Shown: piece by piece, positions 41,500 to 52,156 of the stretch
How positions within the stretch are numbered: the stretch's first letter is position 1
Layout: every line of letters begins with the position of its first letter
Origin: Aradus depressus
Lineage: Eukaryota > Arthropoda > Insecta > Hemiptera > Aradidae
Direction of reading: 5' to 3'
Assembly: GCA_963662175.1 (NCBI GenBank)
Contig: OY759225.1
Span: 8,939,107-9,003,106 of the forward strand
DNA: 64,000 nucleotides
Notes under the pieces: generated by a model
Seen by the model: the letters and a program-made list of their open reading frames with translations, nothing else
Database searches by the model: none
What the model was told of the DNA's origin: nothing
Made by a program: the position numbers and the translations under genes

Positions 41500-42023
41500 C
41501 TACTCGAAATTGTCAACGGGAGGGGGGTATGGGGAGGGCAAGCATATACCTAGATAGTAGTTTCAAAAGCAATATTTAAAAATTGGCTGTGACCCTTTTG
41601 GACGGGGGGGCGGGAGTGCATTAATGCTGAATGAATCTCACATGGGGCTTTCTTAAAGATGGGAAATAGCCCTAATTTTAATAGGGTGGGTTTCCTAAGC
41701 ATGTATTACCTTGAAGGTGCACCGTTGCACGGTAAATAATAGCTCTCACCAGCGTTCTTAAGCATAAAATACCTAAGGCATCCGCTGTTGCAAGGCACAT
41801 ACTAGCTGCGGTGCCCTGCGTTCCTAACTACGTACTATATGTGTTGCCCAGCGGTCCTAAGAACTTAATTGTCTGGTTGCACGGAGTTGCAAGGCGCATA
41901 CTATCTAAGGTGCCCGGCGTTCTTAAGTAGGAACTTGCTATGGTTCCAAGTAAAAAAAAGGAATAAAAAAAAAAAATCCAGTCCGATAGCTTTTGACAGA
42001 ACGACGTCTGTCGGGTCAGCTAG
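41500..42023 (+). mobile_element. Helitron 3' portion with a minisatellite
   Basis: It ends tcgggtcagCTAG|T (42020-42023) after a perfect hairpin GACAGA-acgacg-TCTGTC (41995-42012). 41690-41935 is an array of about 55-bp units (gttgcaaggc.catactagctg and cccagcgttcttaa) also found in the large Helitron at 49495-50035. The 5' end is not identified with confidence. Confidence 0.7.
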
Positions 42024-42316
42024 TTTTTAATATTTGTGTATTTTTTTTTTTTTTTTTGTATATGTCTATTGTTCGTTCAAGTACCCCATCCCTAGATTCG
42101 ACCCTGGATGAAGCTAAGAGAGATTTTAACATAGAATATATATATTAGAGCGGTCCAAAAATGACAATTAAAAAAAAAAAAAAAAAACGTGCACCCCCTA
42201 GTTTCGAAGAACTCAACGAAAGAAAAATTTTGGCGCCAAAAAAAACGAAAAATATTTTAAATAACCCGTGCCCCACGGCATTTGAATTTTAAATGGAATT
42301 TAACTGGGTTTTCATA

Positions 42317-42952
42317 TGTATTAAAGTTGAAACAATATGGCGCTTCCACGTTTCATCAAAATGGGCTAAAAATTTCCCACTTTAAGGTTTTTGGGGTCGG
42401 AGAACACGAATTTGATGTCAAAAAGTTATTTTGACTTATGACAGCTGTCAAAAACGCTGTCAACAAAATGACAATAACATTTTTTCTCATTTAACAATCG
42501 GTAAATTCCTTTTATTAGGTGTTTTGGAGGTCGCTGATTACGAATTTCATGTCAAAAAATAATTTTGATTCTTGACATCTGTCACAAATGCTGTCAACAA
42601 ATCCGTGTAATCGAGAGGAAAATAGGAGTTAATACCAATGTTCGAAACACAATTCAATAATTTTTTCATTTGGTTTCTGGACATAATCAGATAAATTCTT
42701 CCAGTCATTTTCAGTTTTGATATCTTTTATTTACAAATTACAGCGACCTCAAAGACACTTAATAAAATGAATTTACCGATTTTTAAATGAGAAAAAATGT
42801 TATTATCATTTTGTTGACAGCTGTCATGTGTCAAAATAACTTTTTGACGCCAAATTCGTGTTCTCCGACCCCAAAAACCATAATGTGGAACATGTTTAGC
42901 CCATTTTGATGAAACATGGAAGCGCCATATTGTTTCAACTTTAATACATACA
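42317..42952. repeat. Foldback element with arms of about 215 bp
   Basis: The left arm (42317-42540: gtattaaagttgaaacaata, atggcgcttccacgtttcat, ggtcggagaacacgaattt) recurs inverted at 42738-42952. Identity by eye is about 85-90%. The inner spacer (about 200 bp) has tttgatgtcaaaaa-like partial repeats of the arms. The right arm ends exactly where the C-rich minisatellite begins. Confidence 0.75.
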
Positions 42953-44568
42953 CCCCCTGTCCCCACCCCCTGTTCCCACCCCCACCCCTAATCCCACCCC
43001 ATGTTCCCACCCCCTGTACCCACCCCGACCCCCTAATCCTACCCCATGTTCCCACCCCCTGTCCCCACCCCCACCCCCTAATCCCACCCCATGTTCCCAC
43101 CCCCTGTCCCCACCCCATGTTCCAACCCCCTGTACCCACCCCCACCCCCTAATCCCACCCCCTGTCCCCACCCCATATTCCCACCCCCTGTACCCACCCC
43201 CACCCCCTAACCCCTCCATGTCCCCACCCCCTGTCCCCACCCCACCCCCTGTTCCCACCCCCAGTTCCCACCCCCTGTCCCCACGCCCACCCCCTGTCCC
43301 CACCCCCTGTCCCCTCGCCCACCCCATGTACCCACCCCCTGTACCCACCCCCACCCCCTAATCCTACCCCATGGTCCCACCCCCTGTCCCCACCCCCAAC
43401 CCCTGTTCCCACCCCCACCCCCTAATCCCACCCCATGTTCCCACCCCCTGTCCCCACCCCATGTTCCCACCCCCACCCCCTAATCCCACCCCATGTTCCC
43501 ACCCCCTGTCCCCACCCCATGTTCCCACCCCCTGTACCCACCCCCACCCCCTGTTCCCACCCTCTTTTCCCACTCCCTGTCCCCACCCCCAACCCCTGTT
43601 CCCACCCCCACCCCCTAATCCCACCCCATGTTCCCACCCCCACCCCCTAATCCCACCCCCTGTCCCCACCCCCTGTTCCCACCCCCACCCCTAATCCTAC
43701 CCCATGTTCCTACCCCCTGTCCCCACCCCCAACCCCTGTTCCCACCCCCACCCCCTAATCCCACCCTCTGTCCCCACCCCATGTTCCCACCCCATGTTCC
43801 AACCCCCTGTACCCACCCTAACCCCCTGTCCCCACGCCCACCCCATGTACCCACCCCCTGTACCCACCCCCACCCCCTAATCCCACCCCATGTTCCCACC
43901 CCCTGTCCCCACCCCATGTTCCCACCCCCTGTTCACACCCCCTGTACCCACCCCCACCCCCTAATCCCAATCCCTGTTCCCACTCCCTTTTCCCACTCCC
44001 ACCCCACCCCCTAATCCCACCCCACCCCCTAATCCCACCTCACCCCCTAATCCCACCCCTAATCCCACCCCGCCCCCTAATCCCACCCCCACCCCATGTT
44101 CCCACCCCCTGTACCCACCCCCACCCCATGTCCCCACCCCCTGTACCCACCCCCACCCCCTAATCCCACCCCCTGTCCCCACCCCCACCCCCTAATCCCA
44201 CCCCCTTTTCCCACCCTCTGTTCCCACCCCCTGTACCCACCCCCACCCCCTAATCCCACCCCCTAATCCCACCCCATGTTCCCACCTTCTGTCCCCACCC
44301 CCTGTTCCCACCCCCACCCCCTAATCCCACACCATGTTCCCACCCCCTTTTCCCACCCCCTGTTTCCCCCCCCTTTTCCCACCCCCTGTTTCCACCCCCT
44401 GTCCCCACGCCCACCCCATGTACCCACCCCACCCCCTAATCCCACCCCATGTTCCCACCCCCTGTCCCCCCCCTAATCCCACCCCCTGTCCCCACCCCCT
44501 GGTCCCACCCTCACCCCCTAATCCCACCCCATGTTCCCACCCCCTGTCCCCGCCCCTTAATCCCACCT
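42953..44568 (+). repeat. 1.6-kb C-rich minisatellite, almost free of G
   Basis: The array is built from blocks such as ccaccccctgt, ccccacccccacccc, ctaatcccaccccatgt and tcccacc in changing order, unit size about 13 bp with higher-order 39-52 bp patterns. G occurs almost only in the tgt or atgt words. The minus strand would be dense in G-tracts of 3-5. Long proline or glycine ORFs on both strands are products of the repeat, not genes. Confidence 0.97.
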
Positions 44569-44864
44569 AGTAGTTGAGTAACGACGCGCCTTTCCCTTCC
44601 GGTAATGATTTATAAAAAATACTCCATTTTTTTCAGCCATCAGGCAATCTCCATTATATTCCGACCTATTTGGGTTCTAAGCAGATCATATTATTGAAAA
44701 GTTGACATAACGTGGTCCAATAACGTAATTACAGCAAGTTAGACATTTATATAGTCCTATAGGTCAGTTTCCGGTGTTTAGCGGTGAACACAGCTCATTC
44801 TACAGGAGGAAACACTGAACATTATCTAGGCAACGTGTTTACTTCCCCCCAGCTATAATAATAA

Positions 44865-45443
44865 TAATGTTTTATTGTTTAAAGGGATGACCCCTATACA
44901 ATTGAGTCAGTGACTATTACTTTTACAATATTAACATTTCCAAACAGGAAGCCATGGTGGCCGTGCGGGCTAGAGCGTAGGGCTTTGCATGGTCTCATTA
45001 TGGTTTGCGGCTTCGTATCCAGTCCGGGAGTGAGTTTTATTTCGTATATAGAACTCCCTCCCGGGGCCATGGATGTCGTAAATAACTAGATAACACAGTG
45101 ACATTGCTAATATGCATTGTACATAAGGCCAAAAAAAAAAAAAAAATTGAAAAAAAAAAACATTTCCAAAATTATATATTGATCAGCTGAACAATAATGA
45201 CATATATAAAGGAACCTTTAACAAACTAAATAAATAACATAAATAAATAAAAAAATATATAAATAAAATAAGTAATTACAAATCAATAATAATAATGTAA
45301 CAAAGACAGTAAATATGGAGTGGGGATGTAGGTATTGAATATCAATATAATATGGAAGTTGAATACATTATTCATGATCTAAGTTTCAGAGCGCTGATCA
45401 AATAATAGAAAATGTTTGAGATATTCTTATTATGGGCCAGGAG
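44865..45443 (-). repeat. 3' UTR of a LINE, interrupted by a SINE-B
   Basis: It lies downstream of the ORF2 tail (45444-45650) on the minus strand and ends near 44865 in gggatgacc...aataaaacattattatta. The SINE-B at 44945-45158 interrupts it with target duplications. Confidence 0.6.
44945..45158 (+). repeat. SINE-B with 12-bp target duplication, nested in a LINE 3' UTR
   Basis: aacatttccaaa lies at 44933-44944 and, sharing As with the tail, at 45159-45170. The SINE has a shortened head (gtagggctttgcatggtctc), a mutated B box (gcttcgtatcc) and a double A tail (A16, ttga, A10). Confidence 0.9.
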
Positions 45444-45650
45444 TTATGTATGAAAGTTGGATCGGTCTATACTGATACTCTGAGGGAGGAAGTGGCTTCT
45501 AATGGGGGAGTATATCGGACAGGATATTAACAGATGGTATACGTCTTCCAATTCGTTTTTATTGCAGATTGTACAAAGTTCCTGGGGATTAAGGGTGTAT
45601 ACATTATTTTTGTAACTGATTTTAAGATTGTACTTGCCAGATAGACGGAT
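45444..45650 (-). pseudogene. LINE ORF2 C-terminal tail with zinc knuckle
   Basis: On the minus strand 68 codons are open to TAA: residues C26, C29, H39 and C44 give C-x2-C-x9-H-x4-C within ELCTICNKNELEDVYHLLIS. The segment resembles the 53.4-kb tail (YHFLITCP). It is 5'-truncated by a CTTCCCC-family repeat at 45651. It is not visible from ATG-based ORF calling. Confidence 0.78.
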
Positions 45651-45652
45651 CT

Positions 45653-46073
45653 TCCCCTCCAGCTATACGAAGTAAAGAGGAAGTGATGTAATCGGAAATA
45701 AAAAAAATGAAAAATAAAATTGTTGCCTATGTGATAAAATGAATGTATCAACACAATTTTATATGTGTATCCAGAAACCCCATCAGCCAAATTGGACCAA
45801 ACCAAGGGGGGCTTAACACGAAAATTCTGAAAATTGTAGTTTTTAGCATCCTAAAGCAGCAATTAATTTTCCGCGAAATTGGCTGAGAGGGGGGAACTAG
45901 AGGAGGTCGGCTCGACTCCAAATCTCTAATAACTGCCGATTTAATAAATTTATCGGCACAAAATTTAGTATGAGGATTCAGAAGCCCTTATGTAAAGTCA
46001 ACTATTATTAGCCCTAACAGTTGATTAATTTTGGAGGGGGAACGGAAAGTTAATTGATTAATTCATGCTGAGC
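45653..46073 (+). repeat. CTTCCCC-family repeat, most complete copy
   Basis: It runs cttcccctccagctatacga, ggaagtgatgtaatcgg, aatgaatgtatcaacac, ccccatcagccaaattggac, gggcttaacacgaaa, cgatttaataaatttatcgg, ttaattgattaattcatgctg. Other copies add ctggggaagta at this end, so cttccccag and ctggggaag are probable inverted termini. About 420-550 bp, without coding capacity. Confidence 0.6.
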
Positions 46074-46440
46074 TGTTTCACCTGTGACTTTTCCTTGCCT
46101 CGGGTTTAGACAAACTTTAGGATTTCCTCACTTTTCTTTTTACTATCCGATATATAAAATTACTGTTCGGATTAGCACGAATTCAGTTTAATAAGTTGTG
46201 ATAAATATTTGAAAAATGTAAAATAATATAAAAATAATAATTGAATTAATAAAATTAAAAATTAATAAATAATTAAATAAAATTACCATATTTCCCACAC
46301 AAAATATAGCTGGTCTTCTACTAAACTTTGACCGCTACAGTAATTTCCGAAAAGGGCCCTAAAAAAATATCGAAAGTTCAAGAGAATATATAGAATAAGA
46401 GAACAAATAATGGGTTTTATATCTAAACCATTATAAATAA

Positions 46441-46525
46441 AATCAAAATATCAATATCAAATAAAAAATCAAAATATCAATATCAAATAAAAAATCAAAA
46501 TATCAATATCAAATAAAAAATCAAA
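46441..46525 (+). repeat. 26-bp tandem repeat, about three units
   Basis: atcaaaatatcaatatcaaa plus taaaaa is repeated head to tail. Confidence 0.9.
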
Positions 46526-47104
46526 TTACATACAATAAAAATCTCACAAAATAATTACTACATCTACTTTAGTCTCTTTTCTTTTTAAATATTGTGGCCT
46601 TTCTTTAATTCAATGTTATTTTGGGCATATAAATAAATAAAAACACCTTTGCGCATCTACTTCTCTGTTATTTTCACTCCTACACCTTAACTCTAAAATC
46701 AACTCTCTCTCTAGACTGTCCACTTCCACGTCTCTCATTAGACTGTTCACACTACCACAACACAACTCAGACTGTCTTGACTATTTGAAACAGCTGATCG
46801 TCGTCATTTGTCTTCATTCATTGGTTGTTCACATTTCGTTTTAAAGCGTATGTTTATTCACTATTTGAGTTACTTCACTCCTAACAGCTGTTTTTATACA
46901 AATAATAATAATTGATTTTATAATCTATATTAATAAAGCTGAAACGGAGTTTGTTTGTTTGTTTGTTTGTATGTATGTATGTATGTATGTATGTATGTAT
47001 GTATGTATGTATGTATGTTTGTTCCAGCATCACGCCCAAACCGCTGGACGGATTTTTATGAAACTGCCCATGTAGCATTCTTTTGAGCCCGATTGAATAA
47101 TAGG

Positions 47105-49450
47105 CTATGTGGCGTCCCAAAATTTTGATCGGGAGGGGGGGTTGTGGGGGGGCCTAAGTATAAAAATAGTGCTAACTCATTAACTAATGGGCGAATTGTC
47201 ATGAAATTTTACGGGTAGTCTTTTTAAAAGCCAAACAAGAAAAAAAGGTGTGTGGCGTCCCAAAGTTTTGAACGGGAGGGGGGGTTGTGGGGGGGCCTAA
47301 GTATAAATATAGAGCTAACTCATTAACTAATGGGCGAATCGTCATGAAATTTCACATGTAGTATTTTTAAAAGCCAAATAGGAAAAAAAGGTGTGTGGCG
47401 TCCCAAAGTTTTGATCGGGAGGGGGGGTTGTAAGGGGGGCCTAAGTATATAAATAGTGCTAACACATTAACTAATGGTCGAATTGTCATGAAATTTCACA
47501 CGTAGTCTTTTTAAAAGCCAAACAGGAAAAAAAAGGTGTGTGGCGTCCCAAAGTTTTGAACGGGAGGGGGGGTTGTGGGGGGGCCTAAGTATAAATATAG
47601 AGCTAACTCATTAACTAATGGGCGAATCGTCATGAAATTTCACATGTAGTATTTTTAAAAGCCAAATAGGAAAAAAAGGTGTGTGGCGTCCCAAAGTTTT
47701 GAACGGGAGGGGGGGTTGTGGGGGGGCCTAAGTATAAATATAGAGCTAACTCATTAACTAATGGGCGAATCGTCATGAAATTTCACATGTAGTATTTTTA
47801 AAAGCCAAATAGGAAAAAAAGGTGTGTGGCGTCCCAAAGTTTTGAACGGGAGGGGGGGTTGTGGGGGGGCCTAAGTATAAATATAGAGCTAACTCATTAA
47901 CTAATGGGCGAATCGTCATGAAATTTCACATGTAGTATTTTTAAAAGCCAAATAGGAAAAAAAGGTGTGTGGCGTCCCAAAGTTTTGATAGGGAGGGGGG
48001 GTTGTAAGGGGGGCCTAAGTATATAAATAGTGCTAACACATTAACTAATGGTCGAATTGTCATGAAATTTCACACGTAGTCTTTTTAAAAGCCAAACAGG
48101 AAAAAAAAGGTGTGTGGCGTCCCAAAGTTTTGAACGGGAGGGGGGGTTGTGGGGGGGCCTAAGTATAAATATAGAGCTAACTCATTAACTAATGGGCGAA
48201 TCGTCATGAAATTTCACGTAGTATTTTTAAAAGCCAAATAGGAAAAAAAGGTGTGTGGCGTCCCAAAGTTTTGAACGGGAGGGGGGGTTGTGGGGGGGCC
48301 TAAGTATAAATATAGAGCTAACTCATTAACTAATGGGCGAATCGTCATGAAATTTCACGTAGTATTTTTAAAAGCCAAATAGGAAAAAAAGGTGTGTGGC
48401 GTCCCAAAGTTTTGAACGGGAGGAGGGGTTGTGGGGGGGCCTAAGTATAAATATAGAGCTAATTCTTTAACGTTTGGTCGGATTGTCACGAAATTTCACA
48501 TGGAGTATTCCTGAAGGCCAAATAGAAAAATAAGGTGTGTGGCGTCCCAAAGTTTTGAACGGGAGGGGGGGTTGTGGGGGGGCCTAAGTATAAATATAGA
48601 GCTAGCTCATTAACGGTTGATCGAATTGTCACAAAGTTTCACATGTAGTATTCCTGAAGACCAAATAAAAAAATAGGCGGTGTAACGGCTCAAAATTTTG
48701 TACGGGAGGGGGGGTAGTGGCGGGGGGACCTAAGTATAAATATGGTGCTAGCTCAATAACGGTTGGTCGTATTGTCATGGAATTTCACATGTAGTATTCT
48801 GAAATGCCAAATAGAAATATAGGGTGTATATGTCACAAAATTTTGAACGGGAGGGTAGGTTGATGGGGGCCTAAGTATAAGTATAGTGATAAGTCATTAA
48901 CGGATGATCGGATTGTCACGAAATTTCACATGTAGTATTCCTGGAGGCCAAATAGAAAAATAGGCGGTGTGACGGCTCAAAATTGTTTACGGGAGGGGGG
49001 GTTGTGGCGGGGGGGCCTAAGTATAAATATAGTGCTAGCTCATTAACGGTTGGTCGTATTGTCATGGAATTTCACATGTAGTATTCTTAAAAGCCAAATA
49101 GAAATATAGGGTGTATATGTCACAACATTTTGAACGGGAGGGTGGGTTGATGGGGGCCTAAGTATAAGTATAGTGATAAGTCATTAACGGATGATCGGAT
49201 TGTCACGAAATTTCACATGAAGTATTCATAAAGGCCAAATAGAAAAAATAGGGTGTGAGACGTCAAAAAATTGTGAACGGGAGGGGGGTTATGGGGGTAG
49301 GCCTAAATTTGAAGATAGTGATAGGTCATTAACGGATGATCGGATTGTCACGAAATTTCACATGTAGTATTCTTGATGGTCAAATAAAAAAATACACTAT
49401 GTGACATTTTAAAAATTTGGGAGGGGGGGGCTAAGCATAAAAATAATGCT
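47105..49450 (+). repeat. About 145-bp tandem repeats inside the Helitron
   Basis: Each unit has ggtgtgtggcgtcccaaagt, ttgaacgggagggggggttg, gggggcctaagtataaatat, agctaactcattaacta and cgtcatgaaatttcac.tgta. About 16 units are present. The central ones are almost identical; those after 48450 diverge, and two-unit patterns recur. Homogenisation by unequal exchange or copying is implied. Confidence 0.92.
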
Positions 49451-49494
49451 GAATCATTGAAGGGTAATCGGATTGTCATGAATTTCACATGTAG

Positions 49495-50035
49495 TAGTAG
49501 TAACTATGTATTCGCTGTGGGGTTCACTGTTGCAAGACATTTACTAGCTGTGATGCCCAGCGTTCCTAATATCGTACTAGCTGTGGGGTCCGCTGTTGCA
49601 AGGCACTTACTAACTGTAGTGCTCAGCCCCAGCGTTCCTGACTATGTACTGGCTGTGGGGTTCGCTGTTGCAAGGCACCTACAAGACATTTACTAGCTGT
49701 GATGCCCAGCGTTCCTAATTACGTACTAGCTGTGGGGTCTGCTGTTGCAAGGCGCTAGCAGTGTGGCCCAGCGTATTTAACTACGTAGGTACTAGCTGTG
49801 GGGTCCGCCGTTGCAAAACTCATACTAGCTATGATGCCCTGTGGTTCTAACTACATACTATCTGTGGGGTCCGCAGTTGCAAGGCACCTACTACCTGTAG
49901 GGCCCAGCGTTCCTAAAAACATACTAGCTGTGGGGTCCGTCGTTGCAAAAACATACTAGCTGTGATGCTCAGCGTTTCTAACTACGTACTAGCTGTGGGG
50001 TCCGCCGTTGCAAAACACATACTAGCTGTGATGGA
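49495..50035 (+). repeat. About 50-bp tandem repeats near the Helitron 3' end
   Basis: The unit is actagctgtggggtccgccg, ttgcaaggcacatactagct and gtgatgcccagcgttcctaa, in about 9-10 alternating half-units. The same units are at 41690-41935 next to a different Helitron 3' end. Confidence 0.88.
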
Positions 50036-50088
50036 GATAATAGTAGAAAAGTCAAAGTTCCCCGGGCAACGCCGGGTATTACTGCTAG

Positions 50089-50544
50089 TGTATTATATAT
50101 TATATATATATCATCCTGCTTAAAGAATTAAGGTCATGAGATGATTAACTTGTAGATCTGCCAATCACTTGGGTTTCCAGTAGGGAGCGGATTACCTCTA
50201 AAGATAAGAAGTAATTGAGAAGGCTATGATCGCTCCAGGCCTCTTGGAGTAGGTTGAGAGGATTTACTCGACGAAGAGTCCATGATCGTCTCCGGAGGAA
50301 TTGATTACCAGTGAATAGAAGTAATCAACGCTCCTTTAAGATGTCTGCATAAGAAAATGAAAATACATGAGAGGTGCTTTTCAATACAGATTTATCTCAG
50401 AATATTCCGGATTAGTGTCCTCTTCTAGACGTACAACCTTGTTTCAGAGTTTTTATTATATCTGTGCAAATCTGATATCAAGTAAAGGAAATCCATTCAA
50501 AAAGTTGTAGAGATTAAATTAAAAATTAAAAAAAAAACCTGACA
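50089..50544. other. Gene-free stretch
   Basis: 50125-50345 is of normal complexity (agtagggagcggattacctc, ggcctcttggagtaggttga) and might be a decayed retrotransposon, but no motif confirms this. Confidence 0.35.
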
Positions 50545-50822
50545 CAAAAGGGGGGGAGGTGCTTGGCCTTATAAACAATTGAGCTCAAACTCCAAGTCTC
50601 CAGCTGTAATAGAGGCCGAGATCCCTACACAGGCTCTGATGAAAGCTGAAGATCTTGGAAGCGGCATACCCGATTTCCAACAACACTCGCAAATACCAGC
50701 TTTTGAACAAAAAAAAAACGCTTTAACTCGATTCAGCCGATTTAGCTATGATGCCACAGATAGACACTCATACAAAGGCTTCAAACTTATAACACCACTC
50801 CATTTACGTCGGGGGTGAAAAA
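50545..50822 (+). repeat. Family C repeat
   Basis: ccaagtctccagctgtaata, gaggccgagatccctacaca, ggcatacccgatttccaaca and the end cttataacaccactc...cgtcgggggt. It is followed at once by an F4 element as at 60779-61475. Confidence 0.7.
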
Positions 50823-50930
50823 TAAAGAAAAACGTATGTTTTTAAAAATATTTTGCCTATTTTACAAAATATATATAATATACATACAGTAAGGGAGTAC
50901 TTTCGGTATTGCTACCACTTTCAGGCACGA
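50823..50930 (-). ncRNA. Family F4 hammerhead-like repeat
   Basis: On the minus strand: CTGAAAG-T-GGTA-GCAA-TACC-GAAA-GTAC-TC (50895-50924), then ccttactgtatgtatatta and the arm tattttgtaaaataggcaa. Stem II is a perfect four-pair hairpin with a GCAA loop and stem III is the palindrome AGTACT. The core box reads CTGAAAG instead of CTGAAGA. Confidence 0.5.
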
Positions 50931-50943
50931 TTTTTGTCAATAT

Positions 50944-51112
50944 CGCCTACTACTAAAGCGCTCTTTCGTCACTCTGGTGGACATGAGCCCAACTCTACTA
51001 TGGGATTCCTAAATTTTTATTCATCTGGGGTAGAGGACTTTAGTGAGTACCTGGGATCGCACAGACTCGGGACCATCGCTTAACGTCCCATTTGGAGGAC
51101 GGCGTGCTAAAG
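50944..51112 (-). repeat. SINE-A fragment
   Basis: On the minus strand: tttagcacgccgtcctccaa, gcgatggtcccgagtctgtg, cccagataaataaaaattt-like (ccccagatgaataaaaattt), tcatgtccaccagagtgacg and gtaggcgatat. A family C 3' piece (51105-51210) follows. Confidence 0.8.
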
Positions 51113-51409
51113 AACCTTCTCGACGAAAAAACCGCTTTGAAATCGGTTCAGCCGTCTTGTAGCTACGATCCCACACAGTCAAAAACCTTCTTTTGCGCCG
51201 GGGGTTAAAAACAAGCAGATTATTATATAATTTTGGCAAATACGATAAGTCGAGGAATTAAGTCGAACTAATTCTGTGGTCCCATGCCAGCTTCAAGGTC
51301 ATCTAAATACGTTTTGACCATTTTCGCTATGTCTGTCTCGTATGTGTGTGTGATCAAGAAATGTGTGAGCGCTATATCGATTCTAGCTATGAACTTGTAA
51401 TTTACAATA

Positions 51410-51735
51410 AAAACGTCACATGTCCTAACTTAGATCCGATTAGATTTTGGCCAAAATCGAACGAAAATTAAAACCACTCTACTTCGGGGCCTCAGTACTC
51501 CGCTTATATTTACGACCTAATCAAAATTTTCAACGAATAAAAGTTGTAAGAAAAACTAAAAAGACTTTGTTTTGAAACACATTTTTTTGACGTTTACTCG
51601 ATTATCAAGAAAACTGTTAATCCTATCGAAAACATGGTTCTTACCAAAAATGTTCCTTATTAAATTTCCAATCGTTTTGGTGACCTCAAATTTGAGATAC
51701 GACCAACACGACTAATAGATATAGCGTTTCAAAAA
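51410..51735 (+). repeat. Family D repeat
   Basis: See 5640-6010. Shared order: aacttagatccgattagatt, ttggccaaaatcga, tacttcggggcct, accaaaaatgttccttatta and tttgagatacgaccaa. Confidence 0.6.
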
Positions 51736-52156
51736 ATGTACCATAAATTTCCGTACAATGGTCAGTCAAAAGAAACACATTACTAAAAACAAAAAATTCT
51801 AAGGAACAGACCCTTTGAGGGAAGATCAAAACGGATAAAGAAGAAAACAGAGGAGTAATGAGCCAGACTCTGTCTTTGATCTGTCTTCTCTTGACAAGTA
51901 CACCAAAGAATTCCTTCATGTATTTACAAACGTCAGACAAATAGCATATTATAAATAAATAATAATAATAATAATAATAATAAGACAGATAATATAAATA
52001 GCAATAACAAATGTAATAAAATGGAATATTAATCTATAGATACTGTAATAAGAAAAACGAAGGACAACTTGGATCTAACTGAAAAGGGTTTTTTATATAT
52101 TAGTAGTATTAAAGTCTTTATTAACATAATAGAATATCACATTCAAACCATATATA

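Larger units (their letters stand above)
46924..50088 (+). mobile_element. Helitron, about 3.2 kb, filled with tandem repeats
   Basis: The 5' end is A|TCtatattaataaagctgaa. The 3' end is cccgggcaacgccgggtatt-actgCTAG|T with the hairpin CCCGG-gcaacg-CCGGG at 50061-50076. It shares its 3' end with the 515-bp element at 23692-24206. A (TTTG)n(TATG)n tract (46950-47018) follows the 5' end. No Rep or helicase coding sequence is visible, so it depends on another Helitron. Helicase-type rolling-circle transposition is the known mechanism of the class. Confidence 0.87.

Noticed and set aside
42003..42020. Hammerhead-like motif at the Helitron 3' end
   Set aside because: The stem GACAGA-acgacg-TCTGTC is the usual Helitron terminal hairpin; no GAAA or CTGANGA box accompanies it.
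39158..42023. One 2.9-kb Helitron from 39158 to 42023
   Set aside because: The 30-bp satellite resumes at 39745 and unrelated segments (segment copy 2, family R, SINE-A) lie between, so the two ends probably belong to different elements.
42831..44570. Glycine-rich and proline-rich proteins on both strands
   Set aside because: All frames are open only because the C-rich minisatellite lacks stop codons. There are no splice sites, no start context and no non-repetitive sequence.
47105..50035. CRISPR-like array
   Set aside because: Units are contiguous tandem repeats without unique spacers, inside a Helitron in a eukaryotic context.
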